Notes under the pieces: generated by a model | The model's input: only the letters and a program-made list of their open reading frames with translations | Database searches by the model: none | What the model was told of the DNA's origin: nothing | Part shown: one piece after another, positions 45,092 through 53,421 of the stretch | Numbering within the stretch: the stretch's first letter is position 1 | Layout: each line of letters starts with the position of its first letter | Program-made: the position numbers and the translations under genes | From: Martelella mediterranea | GTDB lineage: Bacteria; Pseudomonadota; Alphaproteobacteria; Rhizobiales; Rhizobiaceae | Assembly: GCF_004342225.1 (NCBI RefSeq) | Contig: NZ_SMAR01000006.1 | Span: 1-64,000, forward strand | Direction of reading: 5' to 3' | DNA: 64,000 bases

Positions 45092-46117
45092 CTAGACCAG
45101 TCCGCGGGAAATGAGGCTTCTGGTCATATCACCGATCGTTTCCCCCGCGGCTCTTGGCGCGCACCCGAGCAGGTTTGCCGCACGGCTGGCATCCAGCGCG
45201 GGCGCATAGCCAAGCTCGTTGAGATTGGAACGGATATCACCATCAAAAAGCGCAATCAGACGCACCAAAAAATCAGGGGCCTGGCGCGACGGCAACTTCT
45301 TGGCATACGCAGGCGCGGCCTCTGTCATGATGGCTGATATTTCCTTCAGCGAGGCTGTGGAGAAGGCAGCCGGATGGCGCTTGTTGACGGCCTCCGGTGC
45401 GCTCAACGCTGCAACATGAATACGCGCGAGATCACGAACATCAACCAAATGCATGTGCAACCGCGGCACCATCGGCAGATCACCGCGCAACAATCGCTGA
45501 AATACAGCGCCAGATGTCCCCGGATCATCATCCAGCAACGGGCCAATTATGAAACCGGGATTTATGACGGCAAGGTCCAGACCTGTCTCTCCGGCCATTT
45601 CCCAGGCCCGTCGTTCAGCCAGATTTTTCGATAGCGCATAAGCCGAAAGCCGCCCTTCATCAGGGTCCGGCCAGTCATCCGGACCAAGCCTTGCAGGTCG
45701 GCCCGGTCCCCGCCCCTGAACGATGGCCACCGTGGATGAGGTCAAAACCACCCGCTCAACGCCCGCTTTTACTGCGGCGTTCAATGCCCGCTCCGTTCCA
45801 GCTACAGCCGGTTTGACCAGAACATCAGGATCTTTCGGCATTGAGGTCACGAACGGCGACGCCACATGCATGACATAACGCACGCCTTCTGCGGCTTGAT
45901 CCCAGCCCTGATCCTTCAGCAGATCAAGCGTGACAAACTCCAACTGCGAGGTATCAGCGCCAGCGGCTTCCAAAGATTGCCTGACCCCTTGTATACGCTC
46001 GCCGTCTGCCCCCGGATTGCGCAGACTTCCGCGCACATGGTAACCGGAGTTCAGAAGTTCGATCGCGATGTGCCCACCGAGAAAGCCTGTGACGCCGGTC
46101 AGAAGTACTGTATCCAT
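45092..46117 (-). CDS. NAD(P)-dependent reductase, extended SDR (dihydroflavonol reductase-like)
   Basis: A 341-aa Rossmann-fold protein. The cofactor motif is LLTGVTGFLGGHIAIELL and the active-site Tyr and Lys are in SAYALSKNLAERRAWEMA. MHVASPF and VERVVLTSSTVAIVQG are typical of dihydroflavonol-4-reductase/cinnamoyl-CoA-reductase-like SDRs, which in bacteria usually reduce small aldehydes or ketones. ATG at 46117 has GAGG 8 bases upstream. It is divergent from a TetR gene with a palindrome between them, so it is probably regulated by that protein. Not obviously part of the sugar pathways. Confidence 0.88.
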   Translation of the reverse strand: MDTVLLTGVTGFLGGHIAIELLNSGYHVRGSLRNPGADGERIQGVRQSLEAAGADTSQLEFVTLDLLKDQGWDQAAEGVRYVMHVASPFVTSMPKDPDVLVKPAVAGTERALNAAVKAGVERVVLTSSTVAIVQGRGPGRPARLGPDDWPDPDEGRLSAYALSKNLAERRAWEMAGETGLDLAVINPGFIIGPLLDDDPGTSGAVFQRLLRGDLPMVPRLHMHLVDVRDLARIHVAALSAPEAVNKRHPAAFSTASLKEISAIMTEAAPAYAKKLPSRQAPDFLVRLIALFDGDIRSNLNELGYAPALDASRAANLLGCAPRAAGETIGDMTRSLISRGLV

Positions 46118-46146
46118 CAATTCAACCTCACATTTTTATACGAAAC

Positions 46147-46161
46147 GAACGATATTCGTTC
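46147..46161. promoter_or_regulatory. Candidate TetR operator
   Basis: Palindrome GAACGA-TAT-TCGTTC in the 75-base divergent region between the reductase and TetR starts, covering both presumed promoters. Confidence 0.6.
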
Positions 46162-46192
46162 AGTATGAACATTTTTTCGGAGCCTTCAAGGT

Positions 46193-46762
46193 ATGACGCA
46201 ACCACCAATGAGAAAAAAACAGGATCGTGCGCAGCGGATCACCGCCGCAGCCAAGACGCAGTTTCTGGAATTCGGCCTGCGATCAACCACGATGGAAGCG
46301 ATCGCCCGACGTGCTGGCGTCGCAAAGGCCACACTCTACACCTATTTTCCTGATAAAGACGCTGTATTCCGTGCCGTTCTCATGTCCGTGGCATCACGCC
46401 TGAAGATCGCAGCTGAAACGGCCTTCACGGCAAATGGCTCTGCCAGTGACCGGATCGCTGCTGCTTTGTCTGCAAAGTATTTCGAGCTTGATGCCGTGCT
46501 TGAAGCCTCTCCGCATCGGGCGGAGCTGACACACCAGGCCGTTATCCTCACGGGTTCGGAAATTACTCTTCTCAGTAATGAACTTCAGGAACGCGCAACC
46601 GCTCTTTTGATTGAAGAGGGCTGGTCACGCGCTAAAGCCTCAGAGCGCACTGCCCTTCTGTTTGCCTGTATCGGCGGCCTTTACAAGATACCGGCGGGAC
46701 GGGAAAGGCGGGAGGAACAGATCACATTTCTGACGGAACGCCTCCTCGACGAGAGCTGCTAA
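46193..46762 (+). CDS. TetR/AcrR family transcriptional regulator
   Basis: A 189-aa regulator with HTH residues DRAQRITAAAKTQFLEFGLRSTTMEAIARRAGVAKATLYTYFPDKDAVFRAV at about 11-60. The C-terminal domain is typical of AefR/TetR_C type proteins. GGAG is 10 bases before the ATG at 46193; a second in-frame ATG follows at 46208. It is divergent from the reductase gene and probably represses it and itself through the palindrome at 46147-46161. Confidence 0.9.
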   Translation: MTQPPMRKKQDRAQRITAAAKTQFLEFGLRSTTMEAIARRAGVAKATLYTYFPDKDAVFRAVLMSVASRLKIAAETAFTANGSASDRIAAALSAKYFELDAVLEASPHRAELTHQAVILTGSEITLLSNELQERATALLIEEGWSRAKASERTALLFACIGGLYKIPAGRERREEQITFLTERLLDESC

Positions 46763-46832
46763 ATTCCGCAGATGAGACAGGGTCTATTGGACTGGTTGCA
46801 CTATGAAAAATGAACCCGGTTGTTTTCGGCTC

Positions 46833-46860
46833 TTGCAATACCTCCAAATTTGAATAATCT
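46833..46860 (+). promoter_or_regulatory. Promoter of the CoA-transferase operon with shared operator element
   Basis: TTGCAA (46833-46838), 16 bases, TAATCT (46855-46860). The spacer contains CCTCCAAATTTGAA (46841-46854), which matches 13 of 14 bases with the element in the L-fucose importer promoter. Both copies are followed, at exactly the same distance (19 bases from their first base), by TATTT. Confidence 0.55.
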
Positions 46861-46914
46861 ATTTACATAAGAATGACAGCAGGGCTGAAAGCCCGAACCT
46901 GAAGGAGGAGCAGG

Positions 46915-47979
46915 TTGTCAGTTTCACTTATCGCACCCGCTCAAAGCTGGGCTGCGGCCACGACGCCGCGCCCGATCGTCATCATTGGTGCAGGCTCCAT
47001 TGTAGGCGATGCCCATATGCCTGCCTATCGCATGGCCGGTTTACCGGTTGTCGGTGTTTTCGACATTGACGGCGAACGTGCGGCCAAACTCGCCAGCGAC
47101 TGGGATATGCCCGCTTTTGGCAGCCTTGAAGACGCAATCGCAACGCCCGATGCTGTTTTCGATCTGGCCCTGCCACCTGCAGCCCATGTTTCTGTATTGA
47201 AACAACTGCCCGAGGGCGCACCCGTTCTCCTGCAAAAGCCGATGGGACGCGACCTTGCAGAGGCGACGCGTATTCTGGAGGTTTGCCGTGATCGTCATCT
47301 GACTGCGGCGGTGAACTTTCAGCTCCGCTTCGCACCGATGATGCTGGCCGCGCACGATCTTTATAAAAGTGGGCGGCTGGGAGAGCTGGTCGATGTCGAA
47401 ATGCACGCCAACATGATGACGCCGTGGCATCTCTGGCCGTTCCTGAAGGGGATGGAGCGGGTCGAGATCCTTCTGCATTCGATCCACTATCTTGATCTGT
47501 TCCGCCACTTTCTCGGTAATCCGAAAGGCATTCACGCGAAAACGCTGGGCCATCCGCAAACCACGGTTTCCCAATCCCGCACCTCCGCAATCCTCGACTA
47601 TGACGCGCCGGTGCGCGCGATCATGTCGGTTAATCACAATCACGATTTCGGACCGAAATTTCAGGATTGCGGGTTCCGCTTCGAAGGCACTGAAGGCGTC
47701 TTGATGACGACGCTGGGTGTCAATCTCGATTATCCGAAAGGTGTTCCCGATGAGCTCTGGTTTTCGGCCAAAGGCGGTGCGTGGGAGCAAATCACTCTAT
47801 CCGGCACGTGGTTTCCGCACGCCTTTATCGGCACGATGAGCAACCTGCAGCGCTACACCGCTGGTGAGGACAAGACGCTTCTGACCTCGGTCGAGGATGC
47901 CTGGCACACGATGGCGCTGGTTGAGGCCGCCTATGAGTCCAGTGCAGCACCGGCCACGGCCATAAAGGATAAACCATGA
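46915..47979 (+). CDS. Gfo/Idh/MocA family oxidoreductase
   Basis: A 354-aa NAD(P)-dependent sugar-type dehydrogenase. The start is probably TTG with GGAGGAG 4-6 bases before. The Rossmann motif is VIIGAGSIVGDAHMPAY; the family EKP motif is QKPMGRDLAEA, so Glu is replaced by Gln while Lys is kept. A His in HSIHYLDLFRHFLG is in the usual catalytic position. It is the first gene of a four-gene coupled operon and its stop overlaps the CoA-transferase start (ATGA). Substrate unknown; a sugar, inositol or sugar acid is likely. Confidence 0.88.
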   Translation: MSVSLIAPAQSWAAATTPRPIVIIGAGSIVGDAHMPAYRMAGLPVVGVFDIDGERAAKLASDWDMPAFGSLEDAIATPDAVFDLALPPAAHVSVLKQLPEGAPVLLQKPMGRDLAEATRILEVCRDRHLTAAVNFQLRFAPMMLAAHDLYKSGRLGELVDVEMHANMMTPWHLWPFLKGMERVEILLHSIHYLDLFRHFLGNPKGIHAKTLGHPQTTVSQSRTSAILDYDAPVRAIMSVNHNHDFGPKFQDCGFRFEGTEGVLMTTLGVNLDYPKGVPDELWFSAKGGAWEQITLSGTWFPHAFIGTMSNLQRYTAGEDKTLLTSVEDAWHTMALVEAAYESSAAPATAIKDKP

Positions 47980-49139
47980 CAAACGAAAAAGACGACCTGC
48001 CGCTTTCCGGTGTGCTGGTGCTGGATATGTGCCAGTTTCTGTCCGGTCCGTACTGTTCACTGAGGCTTCAGGATCTGGGCGCGCGGGTGATCAAGATCGA
48101 ACGCCCCGGCCTTGGTGACCTGTCGCGCCGCCTCTACCTGTCGGACACGGAAATCGGCGGCGATTCCACCATCTTTCATGCGATCAATCGCTCGAAAGAA
48201 AGTCTCGCCATCGATATGAAAAGCGCCGACGACCTGGCCGCGCTGAAAAAGCTGATCGCAAAAGCCGATGTTGTGCTGCAAAACTTCCGTCCCGGCGTGA
48301 TCAAACGTCTTGGTCTCGATTACGAAACTGTCAGAGCCCTTAACCCCGGCCTCGTTTATGGTTCCATCACGGGCTATGGCGATGAAGGCCCATGGGTGAT
48401 GCGACCGGGACAGGATCTTCTGGCGCAGGCGCGTTCCGGCGTGATGTGGCTTAATGGCGATGAGGATCAGGGGCCGGTCCCCTTCGGGCTTGCGATTGCC
48501 GATATGCTGGCTGGCGCAGCCCTTGCGCAAGGTGTGCTGGCGGCGCTGGTGAAGCAGGGCCGCACCGGCAAGGGTGCGCACATCGAAACCAGTTTGATGG
48601 AAGCGCTGATCGATCTTCAGTTCGAAGTGCTGACAACGCATCTGAATGATGGCCGCAGACCACCGAAACGCTCGACCTATCGTTCGGCCCACGCCTATCT
48701 GTCGGCACCTTATGGCGTCTACGAAACGGCCGACGGCTGGCTGGCACTGGCGATGATGCCGATTGATCAGCTGGCCGATGTGCTCGGAATCGAAGCGCTG
48801 GCACCTTATCGCGGCAAGACGGAAACCTGGTTCACCAGCCGCGATGGCATCAAAAAAATCATTGCGGAAACACTGAAAGAGCACACCACAGACCACTGGC
48901 TTTCAATCCTGGAACCGGCCGACATCTGGTGCTCGAAAGTGCTCGACTGGCCGGAACTGCTGGACCATGCGGGTTTTAAAGTCCTCGACATGCTGCAGAC
49001 AGTCACCCGCGACGACTGCGTTGAAATCCAGACCACGCGTTCACCGCTCAGAATCAACGGAATGCGGGTCAGAACCGACCGCGCTGCGCCGAAGATCGGT
49101 GAGCAGAGCGCATCCATCAGAGCGGAGTTTAATCTTTGA
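47976..49139 (+). CDS. CaiB/BaiF family class III CoA-transferase
   Basis: A 387-aa formyl-CoA-transferase-fold protein. Family text is VLVLDMCQFLSGPYCSLRLQDLGARVIKIERPGLGD at the N-terminus and NFRPGVIKRLGLDYE, and the catalytic Asp147 lies in MRPGQDLLAQARSGVMWLNG, which carries the CoA-ester intermediate in the family. It transfers CoA between carboxylic acids. Its ATG overlaps the previous stop and its own TGA shares a base with the next ATG. The acid substrate is unknown. Confidence 0.9.
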   Translation: MTNEKDDLPLSGVLVLDMCQFLSGPYCSLRLQDLGARVIKIERPGLGDLSRRLYLSDTEIGGDSTIFHAINRSKESLAIDMKSADDLAALKKLIAKADVVLQNFRPGVIKRLGLDYETVRALNPGLVYGSITGYGDEGPWVMRPGQDLLAQARSGVMWLNGDEDQGPVPFGLAIADMLAGAALAQGVLAALVKQGRTGKGAHIETSLMEALIDLQFEVLTTHLNDGRRPPKRSTYRSAHAYLSAPYGVYETADGWLALAMMPIDQLADVLGIEALAPYRGKTETWFTSRDGIKKIIAETLKEHTTDHWLSILEPADIWCSKVLDWPELLDHAGFKVLDMLQTVTRDDCVEIQTTRSPLRINGMRVRTDRAAPKIGEQSASIRAEFNL

Positions 49140-50266
49140 TGACCAGACTGAAAGGCATGACCTGGAACCATCCGCGCGGCTTTGATCCCATGATCGCAAC
49201 ATCAAAGGTTTGGACGGAAAAGACCGGTGTTACCATCGACTGGGACAAGCGCAGTCTTCAGGATTTCGAGAGCTTTCCTGTTGAAGAACTGGCTCGGCAA
49301 TACGACCTGATCGTGATCGACCATCCGCATGTCGGACAGATTACGGCAGAACAATGCCTCACCCCGCTGGACATTGAAGGCTGTCAGAAAGAGCGCGAAG
49401 CCCTTAGAGCCGGTTCGGTCGGGCAGTCTTATGACAGCTATTTTTATAAAGGCCACCAGTGGGGTTTTCCCATTGATGCGGCAACACAGGTCATGGCCTA
49501 CCGGCCGGATCGACTGGATAAGCCGCCACAAGACTGGGAAAGCCTGATGGACCTGGCAAAAGATGGCCGTACGCTCCTGCCGCTTCGTCCGCCGCACAGT
49601 CTGATGACCTTCTTTACGCTGTCCGCCAACATCGGTGCGCCCTGCCACAACGACCAGCCTGACGGGTTCATCGATATGCAATCCGGCGCGTACGTCTTCG
49701 AACACTTCTGCGAATTGGCAAGGCTGGTGCCGGAGGACAATTTCAACCACGACCCGATTGCCATTTACGAAACGCTGGCTGGTGATGAAACAGAAGCCAG
49801 CGTGGTTCCATTCGCTTACGGCTATGTCAGTTATGCCATGGAAGGTTTCAGGGCGAACCGGCTGGTGTTTTCCGATATTCCTGCCCTTGGCCAAGATGGC
49901 CCTGCAGGTTCCGCCCTTGGTGGCACCGGCATCGCTGTTTCTGCCTTTTCCAAAGCCCGCGAGGCTGCCATCGATTATGCCTATTGGGTAGCAAGCGGCG
50001 ATGTGCAGAAAACCCTGTTTGCACAAGCAGGCGGCCAGCCGGGCCATGCTGACGGCTGGGAAGACGATGCCGTGAACGCAGCAACCGACGATTTTTACCG
50101 CAACACCCGCCAGTCGCATGAGCGCGCTTATGTGCGGCCCCGCCATCGTGGCTATATGGCCTTTCAAAAGAAGGCTTCAGAAGCCCTCAATGAAAGCGTC
50201 CGACAGAACCGGAAAGCCACCGATGTGATCGCCACGCTGAATGCACTTTATAAGGAGAGTTTCTGA
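49139..50266 (+). CDS. Solute-binding-protein-fold protein without signal peptide
   Basis: A 375-aa protein that reads like a family-1 extracellular solute-binding protein (GMTWNHPRGFDPMIATSKVWTEKTGVTIDWDKRSLQDFESFPVEELARQYDLIVIDHPHVG, then WGFPIDAATQVMAYRPDRLD, VVPFAYGYVSYAME, GTGIAVSAFSKAREAAIDYAYWVASG). It lacks any signal peptide or membrane segment: the binding-fold starts at residue 4. Thus it probably stays in the cytoplasm. It is translationally coupled to both a CoA-transferase and a MaoC gene, and no permease or ATPase gene is adjacent. Role unknown; a cytosolic ligand carrier or sensor is a guess. Confidence 0.82.
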   Translation: MTRLKGMTWNHPRGFDPMIATSKVWTEKTGVTIDWDKRSLQDFESFPVEELARQYDLIVIDHPHVGQITAEQCLTPLDIEGCQKEREALRAGSVGQSYDSYFYKGHQWGFPIDAATQVMAYRPDRLDKPPQDWESLMDLAKDGRTLLPLRPPHSLMTFFTLSANIGAPCHNDQPDGFIDMQSGAYVFEHFCELARLVPEDNFNHDPIAIYETLAGDETEASVVPFAYGYVSYAMEGFRANRLVFSDIPALGQDGPAGSALGGTGIAVSAFSKAREAAIDYAYWVASGDVQKTLFAQAGGQPGHADGWEDDAVNAATDDFYRNTRQSHERAYVRPRHRGYMAFQKKASEALNESVRQNRKATDVIATLNALYKESF

Positions 50267-50712
50267 TGGAGCGACCGCGCCACTTTGAAGACATTACGAT
50301 CGGCGAGGAGCGTGTCACCTATGGCCGCACCATTACAGAAGCCGACTTCGTCGTTCATGCAGGCCATACCGGTGACTTTTTCCCGCACCACATGGATGCC
50401 GAGCACATGAAAGATACGCCGTTTGGTCAGCGCATCGCCCATGGCACAATGACATTTGCGATTGGCATCGGCCTGTCTGCCAGCGAAATCAACCCGCATT
50501 CATTCACCTATGGCTATGAACGGCTGCGTTTTCCAAAGCCGGTTTTTATCGGTGATACCATCCACACAGTGCTTACAATCGCTTCCAAGGAAGATGACCC
50601 CAAACGTCCCGGTCATGGTCGCATCATCGAGCAGGTGCGGGTGATTAACCAACGCGGGGACGTGGTTCTGGCCTGCGACCACGTTTATCTCGTGGCGCGA
50701 AAAGCTGTCTAG
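50266..50712 (+). CDS. MaoC-like hotdog-fold dehydratase
   Basis: A 148-aa hotdog protein. The MaoC/(R)-hydratase text is FEDITIGEERVTYGRTITEADFVVHAGHTGDFFPHHMDAEHM with the conserved Asp and His, and GQRIAHGTMTFAIGIGLSA with the second His block. The family adds or removes water at enoyl-CoA esters. ATG is coupled to the previous stop (TGATG) with AAGGAGAG upstream. Together with the CaiB protein it suggests a CoA-thioester pathway ended by the terminator at 50747. Confidence 0.88.
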   Translation: MERPRHFEDITIGEERVTYGRTITEADFVVHAGHTGDFFPHHMDAEHMKDTPFGQRIAHGTMTFAIGIGLSASEINPHSFTYGYERLRFPKPVFIGDTIHTVLTIASKEDDPKRPGHGRIIEQVRVINQRGDVVLACDHVYLVARKAV

Positions 50713-50746
50713 CGCCCAAAATCCAGCATTTCTCAGTGCGGACTTG

Positions 50747-50774
50747 AAAATCGGCAATGGTTTTGCCGATTTTT
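50747..50774 (+). terminator. Terminator of the CoA-transferase operon
   Basis: AAAATCGGCAA-TGGTT-TTGCCGATTTT followed by T, 35 bases after the MaoC stop. Confidence 0.85.
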
Positions 50775-50805
50775 GATTTACGTACATCATTTTTGCCGCT
50801 ATAGA
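50775..50805 (+). promoter_or_regulatory. Promoter of the LacI-xylBA unit with shared operator element
   Basis: GATTTACGTACATCAT (50775-50790) matches 15 of 16 bases with 55048-55063. TTTACG (50777-50782) with a 17-base spacer and TATAGA (50800-50805) reads as a promoter. TTTACGTACA is close to the CG-centred palindromes bound by LacI-family proteins. Confidence 0.6.
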
Positions 50806-50860
50806 TTTCTGCCAGAAACCAGACAGCACATTGATGCGCTTCTTTGATGAGCAGGAAGAT

Positions 50861-51889
50861 ATGCGACCAACCGTCCACGACATAGCAGCCGAAGCAGGTG
50901 TGAGCCTGGCGACGGTCGACCGTGTCCTGAACGCCCGCCCCGGTGTGCGTGCCAAAACCCGTGAAAAGGTCGAAAAAGCAGTCACCAAACTTGGTTATGT
51001 TCGTGATGTCGCCGCTGCAAATCTGGCGAAGGGCCGTATCTATCCTTTCACCTTTATTCTTCCCCAGAATGATAACGCCTTCATGCGCGGTCTGCATGAT
51101 GCCGTTGAGCAGGCTGTAGAACGCGGACCGATTGAGCGCACGCAAATCGACATCGTTGACGTTCCTGCCTTTGATGCGGAAGCACTGGCCGCTGCCATCG
51201 ATGCCGCTCGCGCCAAAGCACCGGCAGGCATTGCTCTTGTTGCCATCGAATCTGCGCCGGTGATTGCCGCCGTTGCCCGGCTTAAACAGGCAGGCATTCC
51301 TGTTGTCACGCTTGTTTCCGACCTTCAGGATGGTGAGCGCGACCACTATGCCGGTGTCGACAACCGGGCCGCCGGCCGAACTGCTGCAACGCTGCTTGGC
51401 CGTTTTCTTGGCGAGCGTCGTGGAACGGTAGGCGTTCTGGCCGGTTCACTTTCGGTGCGCGACCACCAGAACCGTTTTGAGGGTTTTTCCGAAGTCATGT
51501 CGGAGCGCTTCGCGCATCTTGACGTTCTCGCGCCAATGGAAGGGCGGGACGATGCAGCACTTGCACAAAAACTGGTTGAAGACGCACTGACCAGTCATCC
51601 GGATATGATCGGACTATACAGTCTTGGCGCAGGTAACCGCGGCCTGCTGAAAGCCCTTGATCCGGCTCACGATAGCGGCCGCGAAATCGTCACTGTCGCG
51701 CATGAGCTTTCCGAACATGCCCGCGCAGCGCTGGAGCACGGAACCTTTGACGCCGTGCTGAATCAGGATGCCGGGCATGAGGTCCGAAGCGCCATCCGCG
51801 TTCTGAAAGCCAAGGCAGACGGCCTGCCTGTCATCGACAGTCAGGAACGCATCCGTATCGACATTTTTATAAAAGACAACCTGCCGTAA
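50861..51889 (+). CDS. LacI family transcriptional regulator
   Basis: About 342 aa. HTH residues PTVHDIAAEAGVSLATVDRVLNARPGVRAKTREKVEKAVTKLGY are at the N-terminus from the chosen ATG at 50861 (AGGA 5 bases upstream; 50831/50834 are alternatives with no ribosome binding site). The C-terminal periplasmic-binding fold binds a sugar effector. The TVDRVLN form is typical of rhizobial xylose or ribose-type regulators. It is the first gene before xylB and probably controls this unit and the importer downstream. Confidence 0.9.
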   Translation: MRPTVHDIAAEAGVSLATVDRVLNARPGVRAKTREKVEKAVTKLGYVRDVAAANLAKGRIYPFTFILPQNDNAFMRGLHDAVEQAVERGPIERTQIDIVDVPAFDAEALAAAIDAARAKAPAGIALVAIESAPVIAAVARLKQAGIPVVTLVSDLQDGERDHYAGVDNRAAGRTAATLLGRFLGERRGTVGVLAGSLSVRDHQNRFEGFSEVMSERFAHLDVLAPMEGRDDAALAQKLVEDALTSHPDMIGLYSLGAGNRGLLKALDPAHDSGREIVTVAHELSEHARAALEHGTFDAVLNQDAGHEVRSAIRVLKAKADGLPVIDSQERIRIDIFIKDNLP

Positions 51890-51923
51890 TCAGCAGAAAA
51901 TATAATTTTCAGGGAGGATATGC

Positions 51924-53381
51924 ATGTATCTCGGACTTGATCTTGGAACCTCGGGCCTCAAGGCCATGCTGATCGACGAGAGCCAGAAGGTGATCGCAAG
52001 TGCCGATGCGCCGCTCACCGTCTCGCGCCTTCATCACGGCTGGTCTGAGCAAAACCCGGCGGACTGGCTTTCCGCCTGCCAGGTTGCTGTCGGCCGCCTG
52101 AAAGAGCGTCATCCTTCAGAGCTTGCGGCCGTCAAGGGCATCGGCCTTTCCGGCCATATGCACGGCGCGACACTGGTTGGTGCATCAGGTGATGTGTTGC
52201 GTCCTTGCATTTTGTGGAACGACACGCGCTCATATGTTGAAGCCGCACAGCTTGATGACGATCCACGGTTCCGCGCCATCACCGGCAACATTGTATTTCC
52301 CGGGTTCACCGCACCGAAACTGGTCTGGGTGAGAAATAACGAGCCAGACACCTTTGCGAAGGTCAGCAAGGTGCTCCTGCCGAAAGATTATCTACGCTAC
52401 TGGCTGACCGGGGAATATATCTCCGAAATGTCGGATTCGGCGGGCACGTCCTGGCTGGATACAGAAAAGCGCGACTGGTCTGACGAACTGCTTTCGGCCA
52501 CAGAGCTGAAACGCGAACAGATGCCGGACCTCGTTGAAGGCTCACAAGCTGGCGGCGTTCTGAAACAGGCGCTTGCCTCCGAATGGGGGATGACCGGGCC
52601 GGTCGTCGTCGCCGGTGGTGCCGGTGACAATGCGGCTTCAGCTTGCGGCATGGGCACCGTTGCCAATGGCTCTGCTTTCGTTTCGCTGGGCACATCCGGC
52701 GTCGTTTTCGCAGCCAATGACCGCTACCTGCCGAAACCGGAATCAGCCGTTCACGCCTTCTGCCACGCCCTGCCCGCCACCTGGCATCAGATGGGCGTGA
52801 TCCTTTCGGCCACCGATGCACTCAACTGGTATGCAAAGGTCACAGACAAGACACCGGCAGAGCTGACAGCAGAAGTCGGCGACACACTGCAGGCCCCGAG
52901 CGAAGTGACCTTCCTGCCTTATCTTTCCGGCGAACGAACACCGCATAACGATGCCGCCATCCGTGGCGCATTCATCGGCCTTGCCCATGAAAGCGACCGC
53001 GCCGCCATGACGCAGGCGGTCATGGAAGGTGTCACCTTTGCACTGCGTGACAGCATGGAAGCTCTAAAGGCAGCAGGTACCAACCTTGAACGCATCACGG
53101 CAATCGGCGGTGGTTCACGGTCACGCTACTGGTTGAAGGCCATAGCCACCGCGCTCAATCTGCCGGTCGATATTCCAGCCGACGGCGATTTCGGCGCCGC
53201 TTTCGGCGCGGCTCGTCTGGGGCTTCTGGCTGCAACCGGCGGCGACCCACTTGCCGTTTGCACACCACCTGAAACCGCGGAAACCGTAGAACCTGAAACG
53301 GCGCTCTCAGATGCTTTCGAGACCGCCTACCAACGTTACCGGGCGCTTTACCCGGCCATCAAACCACTTTCCGGCAACTGA
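51924..53381 (+). CDS. xylB: Xylulokinase
   Basis: A 485-aa FGGY kinase: MYLGLDLGTSGLKAMLIDESQ at the start, ATP phosphate loop and hinge VVAGGAGDNAASACGMGTV, and the C-terminal signature ERITAIGGGSRSRYWLKAIATALNLPVDI. The D-xylulose-specific GLSGHMHG motif at about residues 73-80 supports XylB. It phosphorylates D-xylulose to xylulose-5-phosphate. AGGGAGG precedes the ATG; xylA follows after 40 bases. Confidence 0.95.
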   Translation: MYLGLDLGTSGLKAMLIDESQKVIASADAPLTVSRLHHGWSEQNPADWLSACQVAVGRLKERHPSELAAVKGIGLSGHMHGATLVGASGDVLRPCILWNDTRSYVEAAQLDDDPRFRAITGNIVFPGFTAPKLVWVRNNEPDTFAKVSKVLLPKDYLRYWLTGEYISEMSDSAGTSWLDTEKRDWSDELLSATELKREQMPDLVEGSQAGGVLKQALASEWGMTGPVVVAGGAGDNAASACGMGTVANGSAFVSLGTSGVVFAANDRYLPKPESAVHAFCHALPATWHQMGVILSATDALNWYAKVTDKTPAELTAEVGDTLQAPSEVTFLPYLSGERTPHNDAAIRGAFIGLAHESDRAAMTQAVMEGVTFALRDSMEALKAAGTNLERITAIGGGSRSRYWLKAIATALNLPVDIPADGDFGAAFGAARLGLLAATGGDPLAVCTPPETAETVEPETALSDAFETAYQRYRALYPAIKPLSGN

Positions 53382-53421
53382 AAATCTTCCCCGGAAACAT
53401 TAACTCAAAGGGAGTGAACAT

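Noticed and set aside
48057-48896. Minus-strand 279-codon frame opposite the CoA-transferase gene
   Set aside because: No start signal, no family text; the plus-strand gene is clear and coupled to its neighbours.
49202-50167. Minus-strand 321-codon frame opposite the binding-fold gene
   Set aside because: Considered because the operon is unusual, but it lacks a ribosome binding site and any motif, and it sits in the mirror of a well-supported gene.
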